From Amycolatopsis orientalis DSM 43388 (lineage in GTDB: Bacteria > Actinomycetota > Actinomycetes > Mycobacteriales > Pseudonocardiaceae), in the NCBI RefSeq assembly GCF_000411975.1, contig NZ_ASXG01000046.1, positions 86,745 through 150,744 on the forward strand: a stretch of 64,000 nucleotides of DNA, written 5' to 3'. Numbering within the stretch: the stretch's first letter is position 1; each line of letters starts with the position of its first letter. The notes below the pieces were generated by a model, which was not told the origin of the DNA, made no database searches, and saw only the letters and a list, made by a program, of their open reading frames with translations. Positions 16,078 through 25,083 of the stretch are shown in pieces. The position numbers were made by a program, and so were the translations under genes.

Positions 16078-17537
16078 CCGCCGCCCGCCCGATCGGGGCA
16101 GATCTCTCCGGAGTACGGGACCGCGACCTGATCTACGTCGGCGGCTCCTGGGTCCGGCCGCACGGGCGCGGCGTCACCGAGGTCGAGAGCCCGTCCACCG
16201 AACAAGTCGTCGCCCGCGTCGCCGAAGCCGACGAGGCGGACACCGACCGGGCCGTCCGGGTCGCGCACCAAGCGTTTCCGGCCTGGTCGGCGACCCCGCC
16301 CGCAGAACGGATCGCGGCGGTCAGCCGGCTGGCCGCGGCCGTGGCCGCGCGGCGCGACGCGCTCGGCGGCCTGATCTCGACCGAAGTCGGCATGCCGCTG
16401 GAACAGGCGATCGCCGCGCAGGCGACGATGCCGGTCGGTGTCCTGGAAGCGACGGTGCGCGCGGCGAACGACTACCCGTGGGAGGAGAGCGCCGGCGCCG
16501 CGGCGGTGGTGCGGCAACCGGCCGGGGTCGTCGCCGCGATCACTCCGTGGAACTTCCCGTTGCACCAGATCGCCGCGAAGGCCGGGCCGGCGCTCGTGGC
16601 CGGCTGCACGATGGTGCTCAAGCCCAGCGGTGTCGCACCGCTCAACGCGTTCGCGTTCGCCGAATGCGTCGACGAGGCCGGGATTCCGCCCGGAGTGTTC
16701 AATCTGGTCTCCGGACGCGGCTCGGTGGTCGGCGAAACCATGGTCGCGCATCCGCTCGTGGCCGTGGTGTCGTTGACCGGCAGCGTCGAATCAGGAGCCC
16801 GGGTGGGCCAGGTCGCCGCGCGCGGCATCAAGAAGGTCTGCCTGGAGCTGGGCGGGAAATCCGCCAACGTCCTGCTCGACGACGCCGATCTCGACGCCGC
16901 GGTCCCGAGCGCGGTCGCGCAGGCGTTCGGCAACAGCGGACAGGCCTGCAACGCGCTGTCGCGCTTGGCGGTCCCGCGGTCCCGACTGTCCGAAGTGGAG
17001 GAAAGACTGGTCGCCGAGGTGGAACGGATCGTCGTCGGGGATCCGTTCGAACCAGGAGTCGTCATGGGCCCGGTAGTCAATGCGGCACAACGGGAATCAG
17101 TGCGCGGGCACATCACCGGGGCGCTGCGCGACGGAGCGCGCTTGCTCACCGGGGGAACCGAAGCCCCGGACGGCCTGAGCACCGGGTACTACCTGCCTCC
17201 GACCGTTTTCTCCGACGTCGCCTCCGATCTCGCGATCGCACAGGAAGAAGTCTTCGGGCCGGTGCTCGTCGTCCAGCCCTACGACGACCCGGACGACGCC
17301 GTGCGCATCGCCAACAGCACCCAGTTCGGCCTTTCCGGCGGAGTGTGGTCGGCAGACCGCGCCCGCGCCCTTTCGCTCGCCCGCCGCATGCGCACCGGGC
17401 AGGTCAAGATCAACGGCGTCCGCACCCGCGACCACTTCGACGCGCCGTTCGGCGGATTCGGCCTCTCCGGCCTCGGCCGCGAACTCGGCCGGTTCGGCAT
17501 CGACGAGGTCACCGAGCCCACCGCGATCCTCGGCTGA
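16074..17537 (+). CDS. aldehyde dehydrogenase family protein
   Basis: A 487-residue NAD(P)-dependent aldehyde dehydrogenase. The Rossmann-side PWNFPLHQIAAK, the general-base LELGGKSANV, the nucleophile region FGNSGQACNA and EEVFGPVL are all present. It would oxidise an aldehyde to the acid that the acyl-CoA synthetase at 10620-12152 then activates. Translation is coupled to the P450 through an ATGA overlap. The N-terminal IYVGGSWVRPHG is the usual family start, so the ATG at 16074 is secure. Confidence 0.93.
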   Translation: MTAARPIGADLSGVRDRDLIYVGGSWVRPHGRGVTEVESPSTEQVVARVAEADEADTDRAVRVAHQAFPAWSATPPAERIAAVSRLAAAVAARRDALGGLISTEVGMPLEQAIAAQATMPVGVLEATVRAANDYPWEESAGAAAVVRQPAGVVAAITPWNFPLHQIAAKAGPALVAGCTMVLKPSGVAPLNAFAFAECVDEAGIPPGVFNLVSGRGSVVGETMVAHPLVAVVSLTGSVESGARVGQVAARGIKKVCLELGGKSANVLLDDADLDAAVPSAVAQAFGNSGQACNALSRLAVPRSRLSEVEERLVAEVERIVVGDPFEPGVVMGPVVNAAQRESVRGHITGALRDGARLLTGGTEAPDGLSTGYYLPPTVFSDVASDLAIAQEEVFGPVLVVQPYDDPDDAVRIANSTQFGLSGGVWSADRARALSLARRMRTGQVKINGVRTRDHFDAPFGGFGLSGLGRELGRFGIDEVTEPTAILG

Positions 17538-17579
17538 CCGCCGCCTCTTTTCGCAGTCCCCCTCAAGAGAACACCCGAT

Positions 17580-17601
17580 GCTGTCGTGCCCGCACGACAG
17601 C
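17580..17601. terminator. small perfect hairpin between aldehyde dehydrogenase and SDR genes
   Basis: GCTGTCGTG, a CCCG loop and CACGACAGC form a 9-bp perfect stem 43 bp after the aldehyde dehydrogenase stop and 20 bp before the next start. No U-tract follows, so it may be an attenuating or mRNA-stabilising hairpin or a protein-binding dyad rather than a true terminator. Confidence 0.4.
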
Positions 17602-17621
17602 CGACGAAAGGCAATGACGCC

Positions 17622-18404
17622 ATGACGAACCGACTCGAGGGCAAGTCCATCATCGTCACCGGAGCCGCCGGCGAACTCGGCCGCGCCACCGCGGTCCGGC
17701 TCGCCGCCGAAGGCGCGAACCTCACCCTCGTCGGCAGCGGCCGCACGCCGCTGGACGAGGCGCAGGCCGCGGCGGAAGCCGAAGGGGCCAAGGTGATCGC
17801 CGTCGAGGCCGACGTGGCGACCAGCGAGGGCGTGCGCAGGTACCTCGACCGCGCCAAGGAAGCCTTCGGCCGGGTCGACGTGCTGTTCAACAACGCGGGC
17901 ATCCAGGCCGCGATCGGGCCGATCGCGGAGTTCCCGGAGGAGGACTGGGACCGCGTCATGGCGGTGAACGTCCGCAGCGTCTTCCTGGGCATCAAGCACG
18001 CCGGGCCGATCATGGCCGAACAGGGCGCGGGCGTGATCGTCAACATGGCGTCGGTCGCCGGGGTGATGGGCGTGCCGCTGATCGCCAGCTACTCCGCCAG
18101 CAAGCACGCGATCATCGGCCTGACCAAGGCCGCGGCCGGCGAGCTCGCGGCCGCCGGCGTGCGGGTCAACGCCGTCGCGCCCGGCGTCATCGAGTCTCCC
18201 ATGATGCGCACCATCGAAGAGGGCGCGGCGCCCGGCGCGCCCGACGCCGCCAAGCAGGCCTACACCGCGCTCACCGCGATGGGCCGGTACGGCACCCCGG
18301 AGGAGGTCGCCGCCGCGGTGGCGTTCCTGGCCAGCGACGATTCCTCTTACATGACCGGCGCCTATCTGCGCATGGACGGCGGCATGAGCGCGGGCAGCGC
18401 CTGA
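17622..18404 (+). CDS. SDR-family oxidoreductase
   Basis: A 260-residue classical SDR. The cofactor loop is TGAAGELG, the NNAGIQ motif follows, and the catalytic serine and YSASKHA pair are intact; the C-terminal YMTGAYLRMDGG is typical. AAAGG precedes the ATG. It is the first of three consecutive SDR genes downstream of the P450 and aldehyde dehydrogenase genes and would oxidise a secondary alcohol or 3-hydroxyacyl intermediate. Hairpins flank it on both sides. Confidence 0.9.
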   Translation: MTNRLEGKSIIVTGAAGELGRATAVRLAAEGANLTLVGSGRTPLDEAQAAAEAEGAKVIAVEADVATSEGVRRYLDRAKEAFGRVDVLFNNAGIQAAIGPIAEFPEEDWDRVMAVNVRSVFLGIKHAGPIMAEQGAGVIVNMASVAGVMGVPLIASYSASKHAIIGLTKAAAGELAAAGVRVNAVAPGVIESPMMRTIEEGAAPGAPDAAKQAYTALTAMGRYGTPEEVAAAVAFLASDDSSYMTGAYLRMDGGMSAGSA

Positions 18405-18426
18405 CGTCCGCCGGTCCTCGCCAGCG

Positions 18427-18462
18427 GCCGTGGCGGCCCGCGGCATCCCGGGCCGCCACGGC
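18427..18462. terminator. strong GC-rich hairpin (14-bp perfect arms) between SDR genes
   Basis: GCCGTGGCGGCCCG and its exact reverse complement are separated by an 8-base loop and followed by CTTTCC. It starts 23 bp after the SDR stop and ends 18 bp before the next start. It may terminate or attenuate transcription, reducing expression of the two distal SDR genes. Confidence 0.6.
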
Positions 18463-18479
18463 TTTCCAAGGAGAAGAAC

Positions 18480-19238
18480 ATGACGCATGCGCATCCGGGC
18501 TCCGCGCTCGTGACCGGCGGGGCGGGCGGCATCGGCCGCGAGGTCGCCGCCCTGCTGGCCGGCCGCGGCCACCCGGTCGTGGTCGCCGACCTCGATCCCG
18601 GGGGACACCGGCTCGAAGACGAACTGGGCGTGCGATTCGTCCGCACCGACGTCCGGGACCCGGCCCAGATGTCGGCCGCCGTCGCCGCCGCCGAGGAGCT
18701 CGGTCCGCTCCGGTTCGTGAACCTCGGCGCCGGCCTCGCCCGCCCGACCGCGCGGCCGTTCGACCTCGACGAGTCCACAGTGGACCTGCTGCTCGACGTG
18801 AACGTCAAGGGCGCCTGGCACGGATTGTCCGCCGCGGTGCCGGCGCTGCGCCGGACCGGCGGCGGCCGGATCGTCGTCACCGCTTCCCTCGCCGGGCTCA
18901 GCCGGTGGCCGCAGGACGCGCTGTACACCGCCAGCAAGCACGCGGTCGTCGGGCTGGTCCGCGCGCTCGGGCACGAACTGTCCGGCGAGGGCATCGGCCT
19001 GACCGCGGTCTGCCCAGGATTCGTCGATACCCCGCTCGTCCCCGACGAGTTCCGCGCCGCCGGATTCCCGCTGCTCTCCCCCGCCGACGTAGCCGAAGCC
19101 ATCGTCGGGGACCACTCCCCCGGCGCCGTTTACACCCTGCAACCCGGATCGCCGCTGACCCGTTACCGTTCGACTCGCATTCCCGAGGCCGTCGACCGCG
19201 ACGGCACGCCGGTTCCGGTGCCACTGCTCGGAAACTGA
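18480..19238 (+). CDS. SDR-family oxidoreductase
   Basis: A 252-residue SDR with the cofactor loop TGGAGGIG, LGAGLA in place of NNAG, a conserved serine in VTASLAG and YTASKHA. The C-terminal 40 residues (TRYRSTRIPEAVDRDGTPV) are longer and more charged than usual, resembling SDRs that act on bulky substrates. AAGGAGAAGA precedes the ATG. The strong hairpin just upstream suggests it is expressed less than the preceding gene. Substrate unknown. Confidence 0.88.
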   Translation: MTHAHPGSALVTGGAGGIGREVAALLAGRGHPVVVADLDPGGHRLEDELGVRFVRTDVRDPAQMSAAVAAAEELGPLRFVNLGAGLARPTARPFDLDESTVDLLLDVNVKGAWHGLSAAVPALRRTGGGRIVVTASLAGLSRWPQDALYTASKHAVVGLVRALGHELSGEGIGLTAVCPGFVDTPLVPDEFRAAGFPLLSPADVAEAIVGDHSPGAVYTLQPGSPLTRYRSTRIPEAVDRDGTPVPVPLLGN

Positions 19239-19255
19239 CCACTGTGGAGGACAAG

Positions 19256-20023
19256 ATGACCGCGCATCCCGTCTTGGTCACCGGTGCGGCGTCGGGAATC
19301 GGCGCCGCCCTCGCCGCCCGGCTGGTCCGCGACGGCCGCCCCGTCATCGGACTCGACCGCGCGGATGCCGTGCCCGCCGGCGTCGAACCGCTCCGCTGCG
19401 ACCTCGCCGACCCCGGCTCGATCGACGCGGCGATCCAAGCGTTGCCGCCACGCCTCGGCGGCATCGCCCACGTCGCCGGAGTCCCCGGCACCGCACCAGC
19501 CGCGACCGTCCTCGCCGTCAACTGGCTCGCGCCCCGAAAACTCACCGCCGCGCTCGCTCCTTCCTTGCGGGACAGCGCGATCGTCAGCATCGCCTCCCTC
19601 GCCGGCCATCACCCGGACTACACCGACCAGATCGACGAACTCGCCGAACTCGACGACGACGCGCTCCAGAGCTGGGCCGTACAGGAAGGCCTGACCGGGC
19701 CCAGCGCGTATGACCTGTCGAAGAAACTGCTGATCCGGTACGGGAAGGTGCTCGCCGCCCGACTGCTGCCGCAGGGCGTGCGCAGCAACACGATCAGCCC
19801 CGGCCCCGTGGAAACCCCGATCCTCAGCGATTTCCAGGCGTCGATGAACGGGTCCGTGGAACGCTCGGAGAACCTCGTCGGCAGGCACGCCCGCGACGAG
19901 GAGATCGCCGCGCCCGCCGCTTTCCTCCTGTCGCCGGACGCTTCCTGGATCAACGGCGTGGACCTGATCGCCGACGGCGGGCTCATCGCCGCGCGGACCG
20001 CCCCGGCGCGGTCTCAGACCTGA
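19256..20023 (+). CDS. SDR-family oxidoreductase (coniferyl-alcohol / 3-alpha-HSD-like)
   Basis: A 255-residue SDR. The cofactor motif TGAASGIG is near the N-terminus, the middle has AGVPG, and the active-site tyrosine lies in the atypical AYDLSKK. A long insert between the serine and the tyrosine (YTDQIDELAELDDDALQSW) is the pattern seen in coniferyl-alcohol-dehydrogenase or 3-alpha-hydroxysteroid-dehydrogenase-like SDRs. TGGAGGACAAG precedes the ATG. It is the last gene of the rightward group; its neighbours suggest an alcohol from a terpenoid, steroid-like or aromatic substrate. Confidence 0.88.
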   Translation: MTAHPVLVTGAASGIGAALAARLVRDGRPVIGLDRADAVPAGVEPLRCDLADPGSIDAAIQALPPRLGGIAHVAGVPGTAPAATVLAVNWLAPRKLTAALAPSLRDSAIVSIASLAGHHPDYTDQIDELAELDDDALQSWAVQEGLTGPSAYDLSKKLLIRYGKVLAARLLPQGVRSNTISPGPVETPILSDFQASMNGSVERSENLVGRHARDEEIAAPAAFLLSPDASWINGVDLIADGGLIAARTAPARSQT

Positions 20024-20154
20024 GTTGCGACGGCGGGTCGGCCTTGGGGCAGACTCATCGTGGTCGCTCGACTCGATCGCGGTTACGCCAGCGTGCGGCG
20101 ATCCTTCATGGCTGAGTTGCCCCGAGTTCACGTGCTTCTGCGAGCGTCGCCCGC

Positions 20155-21801
20155 ATGTCGCCTGAACCTGAGGTCCGCGCCGCGGCGAATACCGACGTCA
20201 CCCGCCGCCGCCTGCTTCTGGGTGCGGGGTTGGCCGCGGCTGCGAGTGTCGCCGGGACAACCGCCTCCGCTGCTCCGGCGCCGATGAGTGGTCCAGGTGA
20301 CAGGCTCCCGGGATCTCTGTCGGCGACCGACCCGATCAGCGTCCCGGCCGTCGCAGGCCTGCACCTTCAATTCGGCGCTGACGCGGCGCGCGAAATGGTG
20401 GTCTCCTGGCACACGCTGCAACCGGTCCGGAATGCTCGGGTGCTCCTGGGCGGGCCCGAAGGAGACTTCCACAAGTCCGTCGATGCGACGACGCGGAGCT
20501 ACGTAGACGCCAAGTCGGGTCAGACGGTCTACGCCCATCACGCACACCTGACCGGGTTGCGGGCGCGGACCGGTTACCTGTACGGCGCGGTCCACGACGG
20601 GGCCACCCCTGAGTTCGGGACGTTCACCACCGGCCCGAAGGGCCGCTCCCGGGTCACGTTCACCAGCTTCGGCGACCAGGGCACTCCGACGATGCGCAAG
20701 GTCGACCGCGTCATCCAGAACCCGTTCGGCCTTCAGGGTGCGACGAAGACGGTGTGGACGAACGACAACAGCGGCTCGCCCGCCGCCGGCGACACGACGG
20801 CCGGTGTCGAACGCGTGCAGCCGATGTTCCACCTGTTCAACGGCGATCTGTGCTACGCCAACGTGGCTGATGACCGCGTGCTGACCTGGTGGGACTTCTG
20901 GGACAACAACTCGCGCAGCGCCCGCAACCGTCCGTGGATGCCCTCGGCCGGCAACCATGAGAACGAACTCGGCAACGGACCGATCGGCTACGCGGCTTAC
21001 CAAACCTATTTCGAACTGCCGGCCCCGCCCGGGCAAAGCCCGGATTGGCGCGGTCTCTGGTACAGCTTCACCGTCGGCGCGGTGCGCGTGCTCTCGATCG
21101 CGAACGACGACGTGTGCTACCAGGACGGCGGCAACACCTACATTCGCGGGTACTCCAAGGGCGAACAAAAGGCGTGGCTGGACAAGGAACTGGCCGCGGC
21201 GCGGGCAAACCGGGACATCGACTGGATCGTCGTGTGCATGCACCAGTGCGTGATCAGCACCGCGAAGAAATTCAACGGCGCGGATCTGGGCATCCGGCAG
21301 GAATTTGTCCCGCTGTTCGACAAATACGGCGTCGATCTCGTGGTCTGCGGACACGAACACCACTACGAGCGTTCGCATCCGATCCGCGGCCAGGTGCGGA
21401 ACCAGACCCTCACACCGATCACCGCGGACACCAACACCACGGTGATCGACACGACCAAGGGCACCGTGCACATGGTTCTGGGAGGCGGTGGCACGTCGCT
21501 GCCGTCCAACACGGTGTTCTACGACCCGCCGCAGTGCAACGTGATCGTCGGCCTCACTCCGCCGGACGCGGCAGGAAAACGGTCGATGATCTATGTCAAC
21601 GACAGCGACGCGAAATGGTCCGCCGTCCGCGATGTCGCGCACGCGTACGGCTTCGGCGCGTTCGAGGTAGACCCGGGCGGTGCCGACGGCTACACCACGA
21701 TGACCGTGACCTACTACAACGTCACCGCACCGGGCGGCCTCCAAAAGTTCGAAACGTTCCAGTTGCGTCGCCCGCGCCGCGGCCCCCTCTCCGGGGACTG
21801 A
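20155..21801 (+). CDS. Tat-exported purple-acid-phosphatase-like metallophosphoesterase
   Basis: A 548-residue secreted enzyme. A twin-arginine signal (T-R-R-R-L-L-L at residues 16-22) precedes a hydrophobic Ala-rich stretch and a likely ASA/AP cleavage near residue 39. A fibronectin-like purple-acid-phosphatase N-terminal domain follows (about residues 60-150), then the metallophosphatase core with FGDQG, GDLCYAN, GNHENE, VCMHQ and GHEHHYER. It should hydrolyse phosphate esters outside the membrane. It stands alone between the catabolic island and the phenol hydroxylase operon, converging on the latter. A poor pair of direct repeats resembling PhoP sites lies at 20116-20130 but is too weak to call. 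Confidence 0.9.
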   Translation: MSPEPEVRAAANTDVTRRRLLLGAGLAAAASVAGTTASAAPAPMSGPGDRLPGSLSATDPISVPAVAGLHLQFGADAAREMVVSWHTLQPVRNARVLLGGPEGDFHKSVDATTRSYVDAKSGQTVYAHHAHLTGLRARTGYLYGAVHDGATPEFGTFTTGPKGRSRVTFTSFGDQGTPTMRKVDRVIQNPFGLQGATKTVWTNDNSGSPAAGDTTAGVERVQPMFHLFNGDLCYANVADDRVLTWWDFWDNNSRSARNRPWMPSAGNHENELGNGPIGYAAYQTYFELPAPPGQSPDWRGLWYSFTVGAVRVLSIANDDVCYQDGGNTYIRGYSKGEQKAWLDKELAAARANRDIDWIVVCMHQCVISTAKKFNGADLGIRQEFVPLFDKYGVDLVVCGHEHHYERSHPIRGQVRNQTLTPITADTNTTVIDTTKGTVHMVLGGGGTSLPSNTVFYDPPQCNVIVGLTPPDAAGKRSMIYVNDSDAKWSAVRDVAHAYGFGAFEVDPGGADGYTTMTVTYYNVTAPGGLQKFETFQLRRPRRGPLSGD

Positions 21802-21848
21802 CCCCGCTCGATCGCCTCGGCGGGACCAGCGGAGCCACCGCCAGGTGT

Positions 21849-22916
21849 TCAACGGCGGATCAGCGGGCTCCGCACGACGTTGGCGCCGCTGGCGCGGTCG
21901 GCGGCGTCGAAGAAGTCCTCCCGGTAGATGTAGCGAGGGAACAGGCGAGCCTTCATCAGCGCTTTCATGGTGTCCTCGACCATCGCCGGGCTGCCGCAGA
22001 CGTACGCGACATGCCCGGACGCGCGGGGGAAGTCCGCCGCCATCAGCGCGGGTACTCGGCCGCGTCGGCCGCCGCAGTCCTCCTGCGAGACCGCGGGCCG
22101 GTAGTCGAACCAGTCGCGGGTCTCGGCCAGTTCCTCGTACCAGGCGCGGTCGTAGAGACCCTCCACCGTCGACGTGCCGTGGTAGAGGACGACCGGGCGT
22201 TCCCAGCCCTGCTGTTCCTCGAGGTCCAGGATGGTCCGCACGATCGCGGCGAGCGGGGCCAGGCCGGTGCCGGTGCCGAGGAGAAGCACCGGTTCCTCGC
22301 GGGCCGGGTTGAAGCAGAACCGGCCGTACGGTCCGGCCACCGCGATCCGGTCGCCGACGGCCAGGCCGGCGAAGATCCAGCCGGCGGTGGCGGCGCCGCC
22401 GTCCGTCCGCTTGACCTGGAGTTCGATCCGGTCTGCCTGGGACGGCGGGCTGGCGATCGAGTACGGCCGGGTGCCGCCGCCGGGCAGGGTCAGCTGGACG
22501 TACTGGCCCGCGTTGAACGCCATCGGCGTGTCCAGCGCGATGACCAGGCGGCGAACGCCGGGCGCGACGTCCTCCAGCACCTCGAGGGTGCCGGCGTAGT
22601 CGCGGACCGGGTGGATCTCGATCCCGTCCTCGACGTCGACCTCGCCTTCGATCACCAGGTCGCTGCGCGGCGTGGCGACGCAGATCAGCGCGGCGCCTTC
22701 GTCGCGTTCGCTCTCCAGGAGCGCGTACGGCGACGCGTCGCCCAGGTCTGCCTCGCCGTCCAGGATTTCCGCCTTGCAGGTGCCGCAGGTGCCGTGCGTG
22801 CAGGCGTGCGGCAGCCAGATTCCCTCGCGCAGGCAGGCGTCGAGGATGGTCTGGTCCGCTCGGCAGCTGATCTCGCTGCCGAGCGGTTCGACCGTCACGG
22901 TGTAGCTCTCGGTCAT
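21849..22916 (-). CDS. dmpP: phenol hydroxylase reductase component (P5)
   Basis: A 355-residue reductase. The N-terminal plant-type 2Fe-2S domain has CTHGTCGTC and a fourth cysteine in LICVA. The FAD-binding RPYSIASPP and the NAD-binding GTGTGLAPL follow, with YVCGSPAMV near the end. It moves electrons from NADH to the diiron hydroxylase. The ATG at 22916 is 8 bp after dmpO. It is the last gene of an operon in the exact dmpLMNOP order of Pseudomonas phenol hydroxylase, which settles the assignment over the related toluene and propane monooxygenase reductases. Confidence 0.93.
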   Translation of the reverse strand: MTESYTVTVEPLGSEISCRADQTILDACLREGIWLPHACTHGTCGTCKAEILDGEADLGDASPYALLESERDEGAALICVATPRSDLVIEGEVDVEDGIEIHPVRDYAGTLEVLEDVAPGVRRLVIALDTPMAFNAGQYVQLTLPGGGTRPYSIASPPSQADRIELQVKRTDGGAATAGWIFAGLAVGDRIAVAGPYGRFCFNPAREEPVLLLGTGTGLAPLAAIVRTILDLEEQQGWERPVVLYHGTSTVEGLYDRAWYEELAETRDWFDYRPAVSQEDCGGRRGRVPALMAADFPRASGHVAYVCGSPAMVEDTMKALMKARLFPRYIYREDFFDAADRASGANVVRSPLIRR

Positions 22917-22924
22917 CGCACGCC

Positions 22925-23248
22925 TCACTCGGTCTGGAACTTCAGCAGTGCTTTGTGGCCGATCCCGAGTTCGGTCAGCGGCGCGTCCGGACGATCGGCC
23001 AGCGGTGCGTCGAACAGCTGCCAGCCGGTCACGGTCGCGGGGTCGAACTCGGGGTCGGTGGCCGCCCACGGGTGCACGACGCCGGTCAGGAACTCCCGGA
23101 ACGGCATGGCTTTCGGCACCCGGAAGCACGCGGCGGAGCAGAACAGCGGGTTGCCGATCCAGTGGACGTAGACGAGCTGGTCGTCGCCGAAGACCTCGGC
23201 CCGGTCCGCGGAAGGGAAGTCGTAGTCGTACAGCGCTTTGACAGCCAC
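22925..23248 (-). CDS. dmpO: phenol hydroxylase P4 component
   Basis: A 107-residue small hydroxylase subunit (gamma/P4). Typical features are the N-terminal ALYDYDFPSADRAEVFGDDQ, the VYVHWIGNPLFCSAACFRVP segment and a C-terminal HKALLKFQ. The start is the GTG at 23248, with GGAG 9 bp upstream and only 4 bp after the dmpN stop. It completes the dimeric alpha-beta-gamma diiron hydroxylase. Confidence 0.92.
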   Translation of the reverse strand: MAVKALYDYDFPSADRAEVFGDDQLVYVHWIGNPLFCSAACFRVPKAMPFREFLTGVVHPWAATDPEFDPATVTGWQLFDAPLADRPDAPLTELGIGHKALLKFQTE

Positions 23249-23252
23249 GGTT

Positions 23253-24803
23253 TCACGCTCCGGTCTGGTCGGTCGGGTGGTCCGAATGCCACTTCAGCCA
23301 GTGCTGGTGGTCGAGCGAACCCTGGTACTCGCCGTTGTCGCCCTCCTGGATCCCGTACCACTCGAGGACTTCCGGCACGCTCGGCCCGCCGCAGTTGCCC
23401 TGGTAGATCTGGTGCACGGGCAGCCACGCCTGCACGAACTTCTCCGGCTCCCGCTCGAAGATCCACTGGCAGCCGTCGCTGCAGGTGTGGAACGTTTCGT
23501 CGCGGAAAGTCGAGCGGCGGAAGGAAATCCGGGCCGGGTCGCCGGGTTCGGTGAACGCCATCGGGATCTGGCAGACCTGGCACAGCTGCGGGAGGCCCTG
23601 GAAGAAAACGCGGCCGCCCCCGGCTTCGATCCGGGCGTGCTTCTCCCACGTCGGGCGGTAGTACTGGTCGAAAGTGTCCGGATACTGCTCGGAAAGCCAC
23701 GCCAGGTGCTTCTCGTCCGGCGTTTGCGTGGTGAAGGACGCGGCGAAGGAGAAATTGTGCAGGATCCGGTAGACCTCGTGCGAGAGCTTGCCCTTTTCCG
23801 CGATCGCGTCCCGCACGTGCCGCGGCGGTTTGATGCCGTAGTACTCCAGGTCCGGGAACAGGCCGCCGAGCATCTGCTCCTCGAAGTACAGCTCGAACGC
23901 CTCCCGCCAGCTCATCACCGGTTTCGGCAGCATGTAGTCCATCATCCCGGCGACCAGCGCGGACATCCGGTACGCGCGCCAGAACCACTTGTCGATCCAG
24001 TCCTGGATGATCGGGACGTTGTCCTCGTCCTGTTCCAGGAGGAACTTGATCGCCTCCAGGCCGAGGGTCATGTGCCGGCTCTCGTCGGACTGCGCGGAAA
24101 AGCCGAACGACATCGTCGGCATGTCGCCGTTGAAGCTCGCGCCGCTCATGAACGGCACGAACAGCAGGTTCGTGAGCAGATATTCGAAGCTGAACGAGAT
24201 CGAGATCAGGAATTCGAACGGGCCGGCCGTCATCGCGTCGTCGAACAGCGACTTCGGGACCGAGAGGTACCAGACCCGGTCGTGCATCTTCGACCAGGAA
24301 TGGAAGCCGCCGTAGTACTTGTTGTAGTTGCTGATCGTGTGGATCTGCGTCTGGCAATGCCGCAGTTCGTCCACGCTCTGGCACAGCGCCGCGAAGCGCG
24401 GAGCGGGGCCTTCGAGATAGCGCGCCAGATAGGCGAAATGACGGTGCGCGGCGTATTCGAGCGGGGTCACGCCCTGGATGAACAGCTTGATCGAATTCAG
24501 GTACGACGCGTCCGAGAGGCTGAGGTGGCCCTGGCTTTGCGCGAAGGAATCGAGGACCGCGTACAGCCGCTTGTCCTTCTCCGCCTGGTACTTGTAGTAC
24601 GCGTCGACGGTGAGCCGGAAGGGGTCTTCCCAGCCGTCCCAATCGTGGATCTTGATGCCCTCGTAGCTGGTGTAGGGGTAAAGGTCGGCCTTGTCGACGT
24701 AGGACGGCTCCCAGTCCAGGTCGCGGGTGAGCAGCGAGTAGCGCTCCTTGAGCGGCAGCTTGCGCGGCTTCTTGGCGACGGGCTGGTCCTGCTGAACGGA
24801 CAT
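23253..24803 (-). CDS. dmpN: phenol hydroxylase large (alpha, P3) subunit
   Basis: A 516-residue bacterial multicomponent monooxygenase alpha subunit. Two ExxH diiron motifs are visible, in DELRHCQTQ and DESRHMTLG. The family landmarks YEGIKIHDWD, QGVTPLEYAAHR, FVPFMSGASFNGDM and CQVCQIPMAFTEPG are all present, as is QAWLPVHQIYQGNC near the end. It carries the carboxylate-bridged diiron site that hydroxylates phenol to catechol with O2. Full family length, no disruption. The ATG at 24803 follows the dmpM stop by 1 bp. Confidence 0.96.
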   Translation of the reverse strand: MSVQQDQPVAKKPRKLPLKERYSLLTRDLDWEPSYVDKADLYPYTSYEGIKIHDWDGWEDPFRLTVDAYYKYQAEKDKRLYAVLDSFAQSQGHLSLSDASYLNSIKLFIQGVTPLEYAAHRHFAYLARYLEGPAPRFAALCQSVDELRHCQTQIHTISNYNKYYGGFHSWSKMHDRVWYLSVPKSLFDDAMTAGPFEFLISISFSFEYLLTNLLFVPFMSGASFNGDMPTMSFGFSAQSDESRHMTLGLEAIKFLLEQDEDNVPIIQDWIDKWFWRAYRMSALVAGMMDYMLPKPVMSWREAFELYFEEQMLGGLFPDLEYYGIKPPRHVRDAIAEKGKLSHEVYRILHNFSFAASFTTQTPDEKHLAWLSEQYPDTFDQYYRPTWEKHARIEAGGGRVFFQGLPQLCQVCQIPMAFTEPGDPARISFRRSTFRDETFHTCSDGCQWIFEREPEKFVQAWLPVHQIYQGNCGGPSVPEVLEWYGIQEGDNGEYQGSLDHQHWLKWHSDHPTDQTGA

Positions 24804-24804
24804 G

Positions 24805-25083
24805 TCAGTGCTCCCACTTCACGAGGATTCGGTCGTCGTCCCATTCGGAGAAATTGCCGGCGTAGGACACGATGGCGAGCTGGAACTCTCCGGTTTCCCA
24901 TTCGCGGCCGAGCTTCTCCTCGACCGTTTCCCGGTTGATCACGATCTCGCCGGGGGCGGACAGTTTCACCAGGCCGGGCAGATGGCGCAGGGTGAGCTCA
25001 GGGTTGTCCTGCTTGATCGCGTCGATCAAGGCCCGGTTCTCCTCCGATTCCTGGAGGTCGATGCCGACCGGCCGGGCGCTCAC
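24805..25083 (-). CDS. dmpM: phenol hydroxylase coupling/effector protein (P2)
   Basis: A 92-residue cofactor-free effector protein of the MmoB/DmpM family (VGIDLQESEENRALIDAI, then a short beta-rich core ending ILVKWEH). It binds the hydroxylase and couples NADH oxidation to oxygen activation. The GTG at 25083 overlaps the dmpL stop (GTGA), indicating coupled translation. Confidence 0.92.
   Translation of the reverse strand: MSARPVGIDLQESEENRALIDAIKQDNPELTLRHLPGLVKLSAPGEIVINRETVEEKLGREWETGEFQLAIVSYAGNFSEWDDDRILVKWEH

Noticed and set aside
20116..20130. GTTGC/GTTCA pair upstream of the phosphatase resembling PhoP direct repeats
   Set aside because: Spacing is 10 rather than 11 bp and only two poor units are visible, so it is not supported as a Pho box.
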